Assembly (NCBI GenBank): GCA_051745935.1
Contig: JBNJEM010000439.1
Coordinates: 1 to 6,822 of the forward strand
Reading direction: 5' to 3'
Source of the DNA: JBNJEM01 sp051745935
GTDB lineage: Bacteria > Planctomycetota > Planctomycetia > Pirellulales > Pirellulaceae
Length of the DNA: 6,822 nucleotides
Below are positions 1 through 5,513 of this stretch, in pieces; the stretch's first letter is position 1; the number at the start of each line of letters is the position of its first letter. A program made the position numbers and the translations under genes. The notes beneath the pieces were generated by a model that saw only the letters and a list, made by a program, of their open reading frames with translations, searched no databases and had not been told where the DNA came from.

Positions 1-104
1 AGCGGTTCTTGTAGCGACGCCAGTTTCCGCCTGAATTTGGGGAGTTCCAACAGGTGGATTTCCAGGTGAGGGGTCAAGCAGAGCCGGTGGTCTAAATCCT
101 CGGT

Positions 105-226
105 TTCGTGGGATCAGACCCTGTTTTCGGTTTTCAGGGAAACGGTATTACGCACCGTGATGGCAGCGAGGTGGGGAAGAGGGGAAGCTTTTTGCGATGG
201 GCCGCGGGACTCGGTCGCAATTGCCG
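105..226 (+). repeat. Dispersed repeat A, copy 1
   Basis: A 122-base stretch that recurs in the same orientation at 6193-6340, with roughly nine in ten aligned bases identical. It begins with a near-palindromic GATCAGACC core and includes conserved blocks GCACCGTGATGGCAGCGAGG and GATGGGCCGCGGGACTCGGT. It lacks 25 bases present in the other copy; the missing piece lies exactly between two TTTCAGG repeats there, and a single TTTCAGG (132-138) remains here. On the minus strand both copies give the same short peptide, which I take as a by-product of the repeat, not a gene. It is probably a short interspersed non-coding element. Confidence 0.85.
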
Positions 227-430
227 AGAGAAAAAAAGGCAGATAGTCGGCGAGAACTACTGTTCCCCATGTGTGCGGTGGAAAGCGGCGAGGGCCTTCC
301 ATCCATCTATCCCTCCCTCCTGCCCCCGTGAGCCTTGCAGGTGGTCGATACATACGAATTGGAACCAAGGTCATGTCGCAATTTGAATGGATCGGATAAA
401 ATGAGGTTTAAGGGGAACAGTCGCATTGAT

Positions 431-435
431 GGAGG
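431..435 (+). promoter_or_regulatory. Ribosome binding site for the RHH-like gene
   Basis: GGAGG lies 7 bases before the ATG at 443. It decides the start against the in-frame upstream ATGs at 335 and 401, which have no comparable site. Confidence 0.7.
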
Positions 436-442
436 ATTTTCC

Positions 443-784
443 ATGGCGGTCGTCATTAACCTGGATGAGGAGCTCGCTCGCCGCTTGCAGGCGGAAGCCG
501 CTAGTCGACGAGTATCCGTGGAGCAATTGGCCACGAGAATTCTTGAGAAAGCGGTGCCGCCTAGGCACGTTGACGACGATTTGAGCCAACGGAATCAGCG
601 GCGTCTCGATCTGATTCGTAAGAGCACCAGGTGTGAACTCACGCGAGATGAACGAGCGGAACTCGATCAATTGCAGAGCTGGTTCGACGAAGAATTCGAG
701 GATTTCGACGCGGGGCTCCTGGGGCAGCTTCACGAAATGAGACAAACGGTGACGCGGTTGTCCGCCGAGCAATCCGATGAATGA
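443..784 (+). CDS. Small RHH-like protein, putative antitoxin partner of HNH nuclease
   Basis: A 113-residue acidic protein. Residues 2-35 (AVVINLDEELARRLQAEAAS and onward) have the pattern of a ribbon-helix-helix or Arc/CopG-type DNA-binding fold: a short strand (VVINLD), then helix, turn (SRRVSVEQ) and helix. Residues 48-113 look helical and very acidic, with an LTRDERAELDQLQ segment like those in many small antitoxin-like proteins. I infer a dimeric DNA-binding protein that could repress its own operon and bind the HNH protein. The start is set by the GGAGG at 431-435; a longer frame exists back to 335 but enters sequence with no ribosome binding site. The stop overlaps the start of the next gene by 8 bases, which suggests translational coupling. 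The fold is read from pattern only, and the antitoxin role is inferred from context. Confidence 0.65.
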   Translation: MAVVINLDEELARRLQAEAASRRVSVEQLATRILEKAVPPRHVDDDLSQRNQRRLDLIRKSTRCELTRDERAELDQLQSWFDEEFEDFDAGLLGQLHEMRQTVTRLSAEQSDE

Positions 785-1415
785 CACCACGTGGTTGAAT
801 CCTTTTCGTTACGCCGAAAGGTCACTGGTTCGTCGGCATGGGCCGCAAGGTTACACAAGCCCGTATCGCTACAAGCCATGGCTGCGCGATGAATTCCAGT
901 TTCGGTGCGCATACTGCTTGTGTCGCGAACGCTGGTGCCCCGACGGGGACGACGCCTTCAGTGTCGAGCATTTTCATGCGCAAGTTCTGGCACCAAACGA
1001 AATCTGCGAGTACGACAACCTCTTATACACCTGCTGCCGCTGCAATGCGGCCAAGCAGGGCGTGATGGGTATACTCAATCCAGCCGAGGTCCCGTTGGCC
1101 GAACACCTTGAAATTCTCTCAGACGGCAGAATTCGTGGCTTGACGGATCAGGGGTGGGAATTGATCGGCGTGTGCCAATTGGCTCGCACCAAGCTGACTG
1201 AGTTTCGGCGGGGGATTTTTGAAATACTCGGTGTTATCCAAGACCTCAACGAGCCCGCGCGTCGCCAGATCTTGCAGCGCTATTTTGGCTTCCCCGTGAA
1301 CCTGCCTCGTTTAGCCACACTCCGCCCCCCTGGTGGCAATTCGCGACCGCAGGGGATTCAGTCTAGCTTTTATGAGAGACGCTGCCGAGGGGATTTGCCC
1401 CCGTTCTACTGGTGA
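777..1415 (+). CDS. HNH endonuclease family protein
   Basis: A 212-residue protein with a clear zinc-ribbon HNH nuclease core. Seen in the sequence: CxxC at residues 44-47 (CAYC), the SVEHFHA motif at 62-68 with the catalytic-type His65, Asn81 in YDNLLY, and a second CxxC at 86-89 followed by Asn90 and Lys93 (CRCNAAK). Before the core is an N-terminal block, RRHGPQGYTSPYRYKPWLRDE, that I associate with a common planctomycete and cyanobacterial HNH family. Residues 100-212 are outside the HNH fold and unassigned. The family is expected to cut DNA with a metal ion. The gene overlaps the preceding RHH-like gene by 8 bases, so the two are probably expressed together, either as a toxin-antitoxin pair or a small defence unit. 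It could also be a solitary homing or phage-type HNH. The nuclease call is strong; the biological role is not known. Confidence 0.8.
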   Translation: MNDTTWLNPFRYAERSLVRRHGPQGYTSPYRYKPWLRDEFQFRCAYCLCRERWCPDGDDAFSVEHFHAQVLAPNEICEYDNLLYTCCRCNAAKQGVMGILNPAEVPLAEHLEILSDGRIRGLTDQGWELIGVCQLARTKLTEFRRGIFEILGVIQDLNEPARRQILQRYFGFPVNLPRLATLRPPGGNSRPQGIQSSFYERRCRGDLPPFYW

Positions 1416-1432
1416 GCCGTGAGCTGTGAGCG
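1412..1432 (+). repeat. Three heptamer repeats across the HNH stop codon
   Basis: GTGAGCC, GTGAGCT and GTGAGCG follow one another without a gap. The first unit contains the TGA stop of the HNH gene (1413-1415). Such short G/A-rich tandem units occur between genes elsewhere in this window (5011-5038). Confidence 0.75.
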
Positions 1433-1499
1433 TCGGGGGCCAACTGTAACTGCTTGAGAAGCCGTGGGAATCTGGTGAAGCCCCGTGGAAGAACTGGGA

Positions 1500-2591
1500 A
1501 TGACAATGAGAGCAACCGTTAGCCCTCCATTTTGGCGCCGAAAGCGAGTTTTTCTCACTGGTCACACCGGCTTCAAGGGCAGCTGGCTTTCGCTCTGGCT
1601 CCAGGACATGGGTGCTGTCCTTCGGGGTTTTGCGTTGTCACCGCCGACTGAACCCGCTCTATTCGTGGAGGCCGCGGTCGAGCGGGGAATGGAATCGGAA
1701 GAAGGAGATATTCGGGACCTGGACGTGTTATCTCGCAGCATGCGGCAGTTTGAGCCAGATTTTGTTATTCACATGGCAGCGCAACCGCTGGTACGGCTTT
1801 CTTATCGGGAACCAGTGCAGACCTACGCCACGAATTTCATGGGTGCCCTTCATGTTCTCGAAGCCGCAAGGCAATGCCCGAAGCTTCGAGCCATCATCAA
1901 TGTAACGGCCGACAAATGCTACGAAAATCGGGAATGGGAATGGGGTTATCGCGAAAACGAACCGATGGGAGGGGACGACCCCTACAGTAACAGCAAAGGA
2001 TGTGTCGAATTATTAACAGCCGCCTATCGGCGTTCTTTTCTCGACGGCTGTGATTGTGCAGGTCTCGCTTCGGTTCGAGCGGGCAACGTCATTGGTGGCG
2101 GAGATTGGACTGAAGATCGACTCGTTCCGGACGTCTTACGTGCCTTTCAGCGGCAGGAACCAGCTCGCATTCGAAATCCACTTGCAATTCGCCCCTGCCA
2201 GCATGTACTGGAGCCACTCAGTGGCTACCTGATTTTGGCTCAAAATCTTTTCAGACAACGTAGCGTCTACGCCGAAGGTTGGAATTTTGGACCCCGCGAT
2301 GACGATGTTCAGCCCGTGACGTGGATTCTGGACCGGCTTGTCACGCTGTGGGGAGACAACGCTCGCTGGGAACTTGACGAACACCCTCAGCTTCATGAAG
2401 CACAATATCTGAAACTTGATATTTCCAGAGCTGCTGCGCGGCTAAACTGGAAACCAACCTGGAACCTCGGCACAACGCTGGAACGCATCGTCACCTGGCA
2501 TCGGGCATGGCTGAGTCGCGCGGATATGCGTGATCACTGTATCAGGGAAATTCACGCGTTCATGACTGACCAAGCTCAGGAATTTGATTAA
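1500..2591 (+). CDS. rfbG: CDP-glucose 4,6-dehydratase
   Basis: A cytoplasmic NAD-dependent short-chain dehydrogenase/reductase of the extended type that converts CDP-D-glucose to CDP-4-keto-6-deoxy-D-glucose, the entry step to 3,6-dideoxyhexoses and related sugars of surface polysaccharides. Counting 363 residues from the ATG at 1500, the nucleotide-binding loop TGHTGFKGSWLSLWL starts at residue 20. HMAAQPLVRLSY is at 91-102, VTADKCYEN at 135-143, and the YxxxK catalytic pair is in DPYSNSK with Tyr162 and Lys166. The length is normal for the family. The start is uncertain: GTG 1485, ATG 1500 (after GGAAGA) and ATG 1506 (after GGGA) are all possible. The usual Ser/Thr before the DK pair is Ala here. 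Its usual partners rfbF and rfbH are not in the window, so it either stands alone or belongs to a scattered locus. Confidence 0.92.
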   Translation: MTMRATVSPPFWRRKRVFLTGHTGFKGSWLSLWLQDMGAVLRGFALSPPTEPALFVEAAVERGMESEEGDIRDLDVLSRSMRQFEPDFVIHMAAQPLVRLSYREPVQTYATNFMGALHVLEAARQCPKLRAIINVTADKCYENREWEWGYRENEPMGGDDPYSNSKGCVELLTAAYRRSFLDGCDCAGLASVRAGNVIGGGDWTEDRLVPDVLRAFQRQEPARIRNPLAIRPCQHVLEPLSGYLILAQNLFRQRSVYAEGWNFGPRDDDVQPVTWILDRLVTLWGDNARWELDEHPQLHEAQYLKLDISRAAARLNWKPTWNLGTTLERIVTWHRAWLSRADMRDHCIREIHAFMTDQAQEFD

Positions 2592-2824
2592 CTTTCAGCG
2601 CGTCACATACACATTAGGCTCCTTGAATGTGGATCCTGAAGATATCGGCAACGGATCAGCCGTTTGGGAGCGAAAAACGGGAGTAGTGGCCTCGATCGGT
2701 AATGCGTCCACTTACCCTGCTCAAGAGTGATGTACAACTCACCCGCGCCATTAAAGACACCGGCAGTTGGCTTCCGCGCAGAAAGCTCACCGAATGGGGA
2801 ACACGTGTTGGAGAGCGGTCGGGT

Positions 2825-2908
2825 GGCTGAGCGAGCGCGGGACAGGTTTCCATTTCTCACAACGCTAAACGCGAGCGGAGACCAGTGTCGGTTTTCCATC
2901 CCAGCTTT
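2825..2908 (+). repeat. Dispersed repeat B, copy 1
   Basis: An 84-base element that matches 4003-4085 in direct orientation with two substitutions and one extra base. It starts GGCTGAGCGAGCGCGGGACA and ends in TTTTCCATCCCAGCTTT. The two copies bracket the first DUF433/DUF5615 cassette. The minus strand yields a peptide beginning MENRHW in both copies, which I treat as spurious. Confidence 0.9.
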
Positions 2909-2984
2909 TCCCAAAACAATCACGCCCTTTCATGGGGTGTACGCCAAGCATCCGAGTCATGTCACACTAAAAGGCCATCTCACC

Positions 2985-3004
2985 CACACTGGCTCCGTTC
3001 GCGA
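2985..3004 (-). repeat. Repeat C, copy 1 (inverted piece of repeat B)
   Basis: Twenty bases beginning CACACTGGCTCCG, which are the reverse complement of an internal segment of repeat B and match 6786-6805 at 19 of 20 positions. Bases 2986-3002 can pair with 2871-2888 in repeat B copy 1 (17 pairs, one G-T and one bulged A) around a 97-base loop. Confidence 0.7.
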
Positions 3005-3274
3005 GCCGTTTAGGTCCCACGCCATCACGGTAAGGACCCGTGAACGGTTCGGATCATCTCCGTGAAGAAACCACTGCTGGCCCGGACCGCCTGGCTGCAC
3101 TACAATGGGAGGGTGAGCTGGACGGCTTTTGGCGGCAGGGTGCAAACGATCGTGAGCGGCACGACGATGGAGAATGCCTCGACCGTCACCCGTTGCCTTG
3201 CTGACGCCGCCTAGACGCCCTTTGCCTTTACCTGAGACAACCGTCGTCCTCTCCTTCGCCTCCGGGACCGGAAC

Positions 3275-3571
3275 ATGGCCACACTGACCGACATCGGCAC
3301 GTTGATTACGCAGACTCCGGGCATCTGCGGCGGTCGCCCCCGCATTGCCGAGACGGGAGTCTCCGTCCGCACCATTGCCGGCTGGTACAAAATGGGAATG
3401 ACCCCCGAAGAGATCGCGACGGAGATCCCACATCTCACGCTCGCGCAGGTGCATGCCGCCCTGACCTATTACCACGCGAACCGGGAACAAATGGATGCGG
3501 AGATGGCCGCCCAGCGGGCTGAAGCCGAGCGTTTGGAGCGCGAGCACCGTGCGGCGCGTCAGCAATCATGA
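3275..3571 (+). CDS. DUF433 family antitoxin (TA1)
   Basis: A 98-residue protein of the DUF433 family, the usual antitoxin partner of DUF5615 PIN-like toxins. The core spans about residues 4-68: PGICGGRPRIAETGVSVRTI, then GWYKMGMTPEEIATEIPHLT and LAQVHAALTYYHAN. This fits the family pattern of a short strand plus a helix-turn-helix-like DNA-binding domain. Residues 70-98 form a charged, probably helical tail that I expect to wrap the toxin. The stop overlaps the toxin start as ATGA (3568-3571), so translation is probably coupled, and autoregulation of the pair is likely from the family. No strong Shine-Dalgarno is visible before the ATG. It shares about 67 of 98 residues with the second DUF433 protein at 5514. 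One oddity is Glu26 where the family, and the other copy, has Gly. Confidence 0.88.
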   Translation: MATLTDIGTLITQTPGICGGRPRIAETGVSVRTIAGWYKMGMTPEEIATEIPHLTLAQVHAALTYYHANREQMDAEMAAQRAEAERLEREHRAARQQS

Positions 3572-3927
3572 CGATCCGGCTGTACTGCGACGAGGACTCG
3601 ATGCGGCACGCCCTGGTGGCGGCCTTGCGCAAGCACGGGCTGGATGTTTCGACCGCCTTGGAAGCCGGCACGAGCGGAGAAACGGACGAGCAACAGTTGG
3701 CATTCGCCACAGCCCAGGGAAGGGTCTTTTATTCCCACAATGTCGGCGACTTCTGCCGCCTTCACGCCCAGTGGCTTTCCCATGACCAGTCGCACGCGGG
3801 CATCATATTGGCCCACCAGGAACAGTTCTCCGTAGGCGAGAGAATGCGAAGGATTTTGAGGCTGGCGAATTGCCTCTCGGCCAAAGAAATGCAGAATCGA
3901 CTCGAATTCCTCGGCGATTGGGACTGA
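3568..3927 (+). CDS. DUF5615 PIN-like toxin (TA1)
   Basis: A 119-residue protein of the DUF5615 PIN-like family, predicted to be an RNase toxin neutralised by the DUF433 protein encoded just upstream. The N-terminal acidic cluster D8-E9-D10 sits on the first strand (IRLYCDED), followed by Asp26 in HGLDV, the acidic stretch around Asp40-Glu41, and GRVFYSHNVGDF at 51-62. In the general family the last motif carries an Asp where this protein has Asn58, while Asp61 is kept. I believe the Asn form is common in this subfamily, but cannot check it here. The C-terminal half (SVGERMRRILRL, AKEMQNRLEFLGDW) is shared with the second copy and absent from shorter PIN domains. It shares about 56 of 118 residues with the toxin at 5810. 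RNase activity is inferred from the family. Confidence 0.87.
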   Translation: MTIRLYCDEDSMRHALVAALRKHGLDVSTALEAGTSGETDEQQLAFATAQGRVFYSHNVGDFCRLHAQWLSHDQSHAGIILAHQEQFSVGERMRRILRLANCLSAKEMQNRLEFLGDWD

Positions 3928-3940
3928 TGGCGACGATTAT

Positions 3941-3970
3941 GCAGCTCATCAAAGGGCAGCTCATCAAAGG
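3941..3970 (+). repeat. 15-base perfect tandem duplication
   Basis: GCAGCTCATCAAAGG is present twice in a row (3941-3955 and 3956-3970), starting 13 bases after the stop of the TA1 toxin. The second unit runs directly into GGTCAGGCC, forming the left arm of the hairpin at 3962-3988. Confidence 0.95.
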
Positions 3971-3988
3971 GGTCAGGCCTCTTTGATG
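3962..3988 (+). other. Stem-loop after the TA1 toxin gene
   Basis: CATCAAAG (3962-3969) pairs with CTTTGATG (3981-3988). The stem extends inward by GGG against CCT with one G-T pair, giving 11 pairs and a 5-base loop, TCAGG. No T-run follows, so it is not a canonical intrinsic terminator, but it could act as an mRNA 3' end or as a REP-like palindrome. Confidence 0.6.
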
Positions 3989-4002
3989 TCGTCTTTCGGT
4001 CA

Positions 4003-4085
4003 GGCTGAGCGAGCGCGGGACAGGCTTCCATTTCTGACAACGCTAAACGCGAGCGGAGCCAGTGTCGGTTTTCCATCCCAGCTTT
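4003..4085 (+). repeat. Dispersed repeat B, copy 2
   Basis: An 83-base direct match to 2825-2908 with two substitutions and one base fewer. It lies 75 bases after the TA1 toxin stop, so the cassette sits between two direct copies whose starts are 1178 bases apart. Confidence 0.9.
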
Positions 4086-4117
4086 CCAACGGGTTCGAAA
4101 GGCCGGATCGGGCACCG

Positions 4118-4147
4118 CTAATGAACGCTGATGAACGCTAATATAGG
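4118..4147 (+). repeat. Ten-base repeat series
   Basis: CTAATGAACG, CTGATGAACG and CTAATATAGG follow in register. The first two differ at one position and the third is degenerate. Confidence 0.7.
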
Positions 4148-4289
4148 CGGAATACCGCGGAAAAAGGGGAGGAGGACATATTTCTCGGCGCTGTAGGCAA
4201 GATAGAGCTACACGTTGGCGCGTGGCGAGGCGGTGGGGATATCGGACATCGAGCAAGGAATTTCGAATGATGAAGGAAGGCGGAGCACC

Positions 4290-4303
4290 GATTAACGTTA
4301 ATC
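4290..4303. other. Perfect 14-base palindrome
   Basis: GATTAACGTTAATC is its own reverse complement. It is 87 bases before the DUF218 start and could be a dimeric repressor site or part of an interspersed repeat; nothing in the sequence decides which. Confidence 0.55.
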
Positions 4304-4337
4304 AGCACTAATTGCTGACTTTGTGCCCTCGGTGTCG

Positions 4338-4366
4338 TCTGTGGTTCAAGAAAAGAACACCACAGA
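4338..4366. repeat. Inverted repeat upstream of the DUF218 gene
   Basis: TCTGTGGTTC (4338-4347) faces GAACACCACAGA (4355-4366) across a 7-base spacer. The arms match apart from a two-base bulge. I associate this TGTGGTTC/GAACCACA type of element with planctomycete intergenic DNA. It argues that the open frame upstream of the ATG at 4390 is not translated. Confidence 0.6.
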
Positions 4367-4389
4367 GAGCACAGAAAAGGGATATAGGC

Positions 4390-5010
4390 ATGCAAAAAAA
4401 TGTGTTGACCAACCGACCATGGCCCGTCCGGCTGCTGTCATGGCTCTACCAGATTCTTGCTGTAGTCTCGATGGCGTTCCTGCTGGTCGTGGTTCTGCTC
4501 AAGTTCTCGCCTGTGGGCATGATGATGGCCGAGCCGATGATGCGGTCGACCCCGCTGGCAGAACTGCCCCAAGCCGATGCAATTGTCGTCCTGGGCGGCG
4601 ATGCGTTTCGGCTGGCCGATGCGATGCGCGTCTATCGGGCCGGCAAAGCACCGCTGATCGTCGTGTGCGGTGCGTCCGAGGCGGCTGCCGATTTCTTGGA
4701 GATTGGTCAGGTACCGAGCCGCGACGTGCGCTGGGACTGGGCTCCAAAACGAACCGCGGATCATCCGCGTACCATCCAAGCGGTCGCGGAGATCGATGAA
4801 TCGTCCAAGATCATCCTGGTTTCCAGCTTGCTGCATCAGCGACGCGCGCTGCAAGTGTTTCGTGACGCGGGATATGCGCGTGTCTGGGTCTGCTCGTGGG
4901 AGTGGGAGGAACACCTGGCAGCGAAAGAAGATCGCTGGCTGGGCCACGACAAGGTCGCCTGTCTGCTGTACGAGTTTGGCGCGCGGGTTAAGAGCTGGGT
5001 GGTTGATTGA
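4390..5010 (+). CDS. DUF218 (YdcF/ElyC-like) membrane-anchored protein
   Basis: A 206-residue protein with one N-terminal membrane segment (about residues 13-38, including ILAVVSMAFLLVVVLL) after a short basic cytoplasmic tail, then a DUF218 domain. Domain signatures are DAIVVLGG at 63-70, Arg74, YRAGKAPLIVVCGA at 82-95, and IILVSSLLHQRRALQVFRDAGY at 141-162, with the typical His-x-x-Arg-Ala pattern. DUF218 proteins (YdcF, SanA, ElyC) are linked to envelope or polysaccharide metabolism, but their reaction is not established. I chose ATG 4390 because AAGGGA lies 7 bases upstream; the frame continues to 4312 only through an inverted repeat. The usual TSRNT-like middle motif is not recognisable, the region reading KRTADHPRTI. 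Its neighbours (rfbG upstream, oxidoreductase remnant downstream) support a polysaccharide role, which remains inference. Confidence 0.8.
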   Translation: MQKNVLTNRPWPVRLLSWLYQILAVVSMAFLLVVVLLKFSPVGMMMAEPMMRSTPLAELPQADAIVVLGGDAFRLADAMRVYRAGKAPLIVVCGASEAAADFLEIGQVPSRDVRWDWAPKRTADHPRTIQAVAEIDESSKIILVSSLLHQRRALQVFRDAGYARVWVCSWEWEEHLAAKEDRWLGHDKVACLLYEFGARVKSWVVD

Positions 5011-5038
5011 GGGGCGAGTGGCTAGGGGCGAGTGGCGG
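5011..5038 (+). repeat. Tandem 14-base repeat after the DUF218 stop
   Basis: GGGGCGAGTGGCTA is followed directly by GGGGCGAGTGGCGG, beginning at the first base after the TGA. A run of CTCGC units at 5138-5163 (ACTCGC, GCTCGC, ACTCGT, ACTCGC) is the inverted form, with GGCGAGT (5027-5033) able to pair with ACTCGCC (5158-5164). The other bases of 5039-5211 show nothing I recognise. Confidence 0.7.
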
Positions 5039-5211
5039 GGTTGTGGTGTCACGTCAGCTGGCCACGGAAAATGTCATTCGAGATGTTCATGAGCCGAATG
5101 AACGGGTTGGGGGATCAGCAAATCGTCGAAGCGAATACTCGCTGCTCGCGACTCGTAACTCGCCACTTTGTGTACGACAGAGAGCACTGAAAACCTAGAG
5201 ACGACTATTCA

Positions 5212-5475
5212 ATGAAACAGATTTTGCAACCTCTTAAGACGGGAACAATGGAACTGGCCGAGTTGCCCGCTCCCGCAGTGACGCGGGGCATGGTGCTGAT
5301 CCAAACGATGCGGTCGCTGATCTCGGCCGGCACCGAGCGGATGCTGGTCGAGTTCTCGAAGGGGAACCTGATCCAGAAGGCATGCTCGCGAAAACGTGGA
5401 GGCCAGTTCGCCGTGTCGGATTCTCTCCACGCCTGCCGCCTCCCTTCGGTTGCTTTTGCCGACGGACCCCCCTAG
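5212..5475 (+). pseudogene. Truncated two-domain oxidoreductase, N-terminal remnant
   Basis: Residues 1-57 (MKQILQPLKTGTMELAELPA, then LISAGTERMLVEFSKGNLIQ) match the N-terminus of the large two-domain oxidoreductases in polysaccharide clusters: a zinc-alcohol-dehydrogenase-like half followed by a Gfo/Idh/MocA half, roughly 700 residues in all. After the Lys-Ala at about 5377-5382 the sequence no longer resembles the family, where a Lys/Arg/Gln-rich helix normally follows, and the frame ends at TAG 5473-5475 after 87 codons. No later piece of the enzyme appears in the window, so this is a remnant and not a small gene. The TA2 cassette begins 39 bases after the stop. I infer that insertion or deletion-linked replacement removed the rest. 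The family assignment rests on recall of the N-terminal pattern. Confidence 0.75.
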
Positions 5476-5478
5476 AAT
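5450..5478 (+). promoter_or_regulatory. Candidate sigma70-type promoter for TA2
   Basis: TTGCTT (5450-5455) and TAGAAT (5473-5478) are separated by 17 bases. The -10 matches the consensus at 5 of 6 positions and the -35 at 3 of 6. It would start transcription near 5485, about 30 bases before the DUF433 ATG. The -10 overlaps the stop codon of the oxidoreductase remnant. Confidence 0.45.
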
Positions 5479-5499
5479 AATAGAATCAACTCTAGCATT

Positions 5500-5504
5500 G
5501 GGAG
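5500..5504 (+). promoter_or_regulatory. Ribosome binding site of TA2 antitoxin
   Basis: GGGAG, 9 bases before the ATG at 5514, supports that start. The TA1 antitoxin has no equally good site. Confidence 0.6.
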
Positions 5505-5513
5505 CCATCGAGC

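Larger units (their letters stand above)
1..442. other. Gene-poor leader region
   Basis: No convincing gene is visible here. The first 69 bases are open in one + frame up to a TGA at 67-69 and could be the tail of a gene entering from the left, but the peptide resembles nothing I recognise. Bases 105-226 are repeat A. The stretch 233-430 has no motif I can name. Open frames here, such as those reading through repeat A on either strand, look like chance products of the repeat. Confidence 0.5.
2592..3274. other. Intergenic region with repeats B and C
   Basis: A stretch of 683 bases after rfbG without a supported gene. It contains repeat B copy 1 and, 76 bases further on, an inverted partial match (repeat C). 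Open frames here either run through repeat B or are antisense to the DUF433 gene. A 50-codon + frame from GTG 3062 to TAG 3214 is not recognised. No clear terminator follows rfbG. Confidence 0.55.
3928..4389. other. Non-coding mosaic of short repeats
   Basis: A stretch of 462 bases between TA1 and the DUF218 gene. In order it holds a 15-base tandem duplication, a hairpin, repeat B copy 2, a ten-base repeat series, a stretch around 4229-4280 (GATATCGGACATCGAGCAAG and onward) that resembles planctomycete interspersed sequence I have seen before, a 14-base perfect palindrome and an inverted repeat just before the DUF218 start. Open frames across it on the minus strand look spurious because they run through these repeats. 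Confidence 0.7.

Noticed and set aside
114..374. Minus-strand frame sharing a PHLAAITVR peptide with one at 6140-6355
   Set aside because: The shared peptide comes entirely from repeat A; the flanking residues are unrelated.
397..402. TAAAAT as -10 box for the RHH-like gene
   Set aside because: No acceptable -35 box at 16-18 bases upstream.
371..790. 139-residue minus-strand frame
   Set aside because: Complete antisense shadow of the RHH-like gene, which has the GGAGG site and the overlap with the HNH gene.
2727..3065. 112-residue + frame after rfbG
   Set aside because: It spans repeats B and C, lacks a Shine-Dalgarno, and resembles no family.
3062..3214. 50-codon + frame starting GTG
   Set aside because: No ribosome binding site and no recognisable pattern; too short to support.
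2957..3565. 202-residue minus-strand frame
   Set aside because: About half is the antisense of the DUF433 gene, its start lies inside that gene, and no ribosome binding site or recognised domain is visible. The remaining part is kept only as a low-interest finding.
3941..3970. CRISPR-like array
   Set aside because: Only two adjacent 15-base units without spacers; no array of regularly spaced repeats exists anywhere in the window.
3962..3988. Intrinsic terminator
   Set aside because: A good stem, but no T-run after it, so annotated only as a stem-loop.
3762..4256. 164-residue minus-strand frame over the TA1 toxin end and repeats
   Set aside because: It runs through repeat B, the hairpin and the antisense of the toxin; the MENRHW peptide is the repeat read backwards.
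4438..5052. 204-residue minus-strand frame
   Set aside because: Antisense of the DUF218 gene, whose membrane segment and domain motifs are clear on the + strand.
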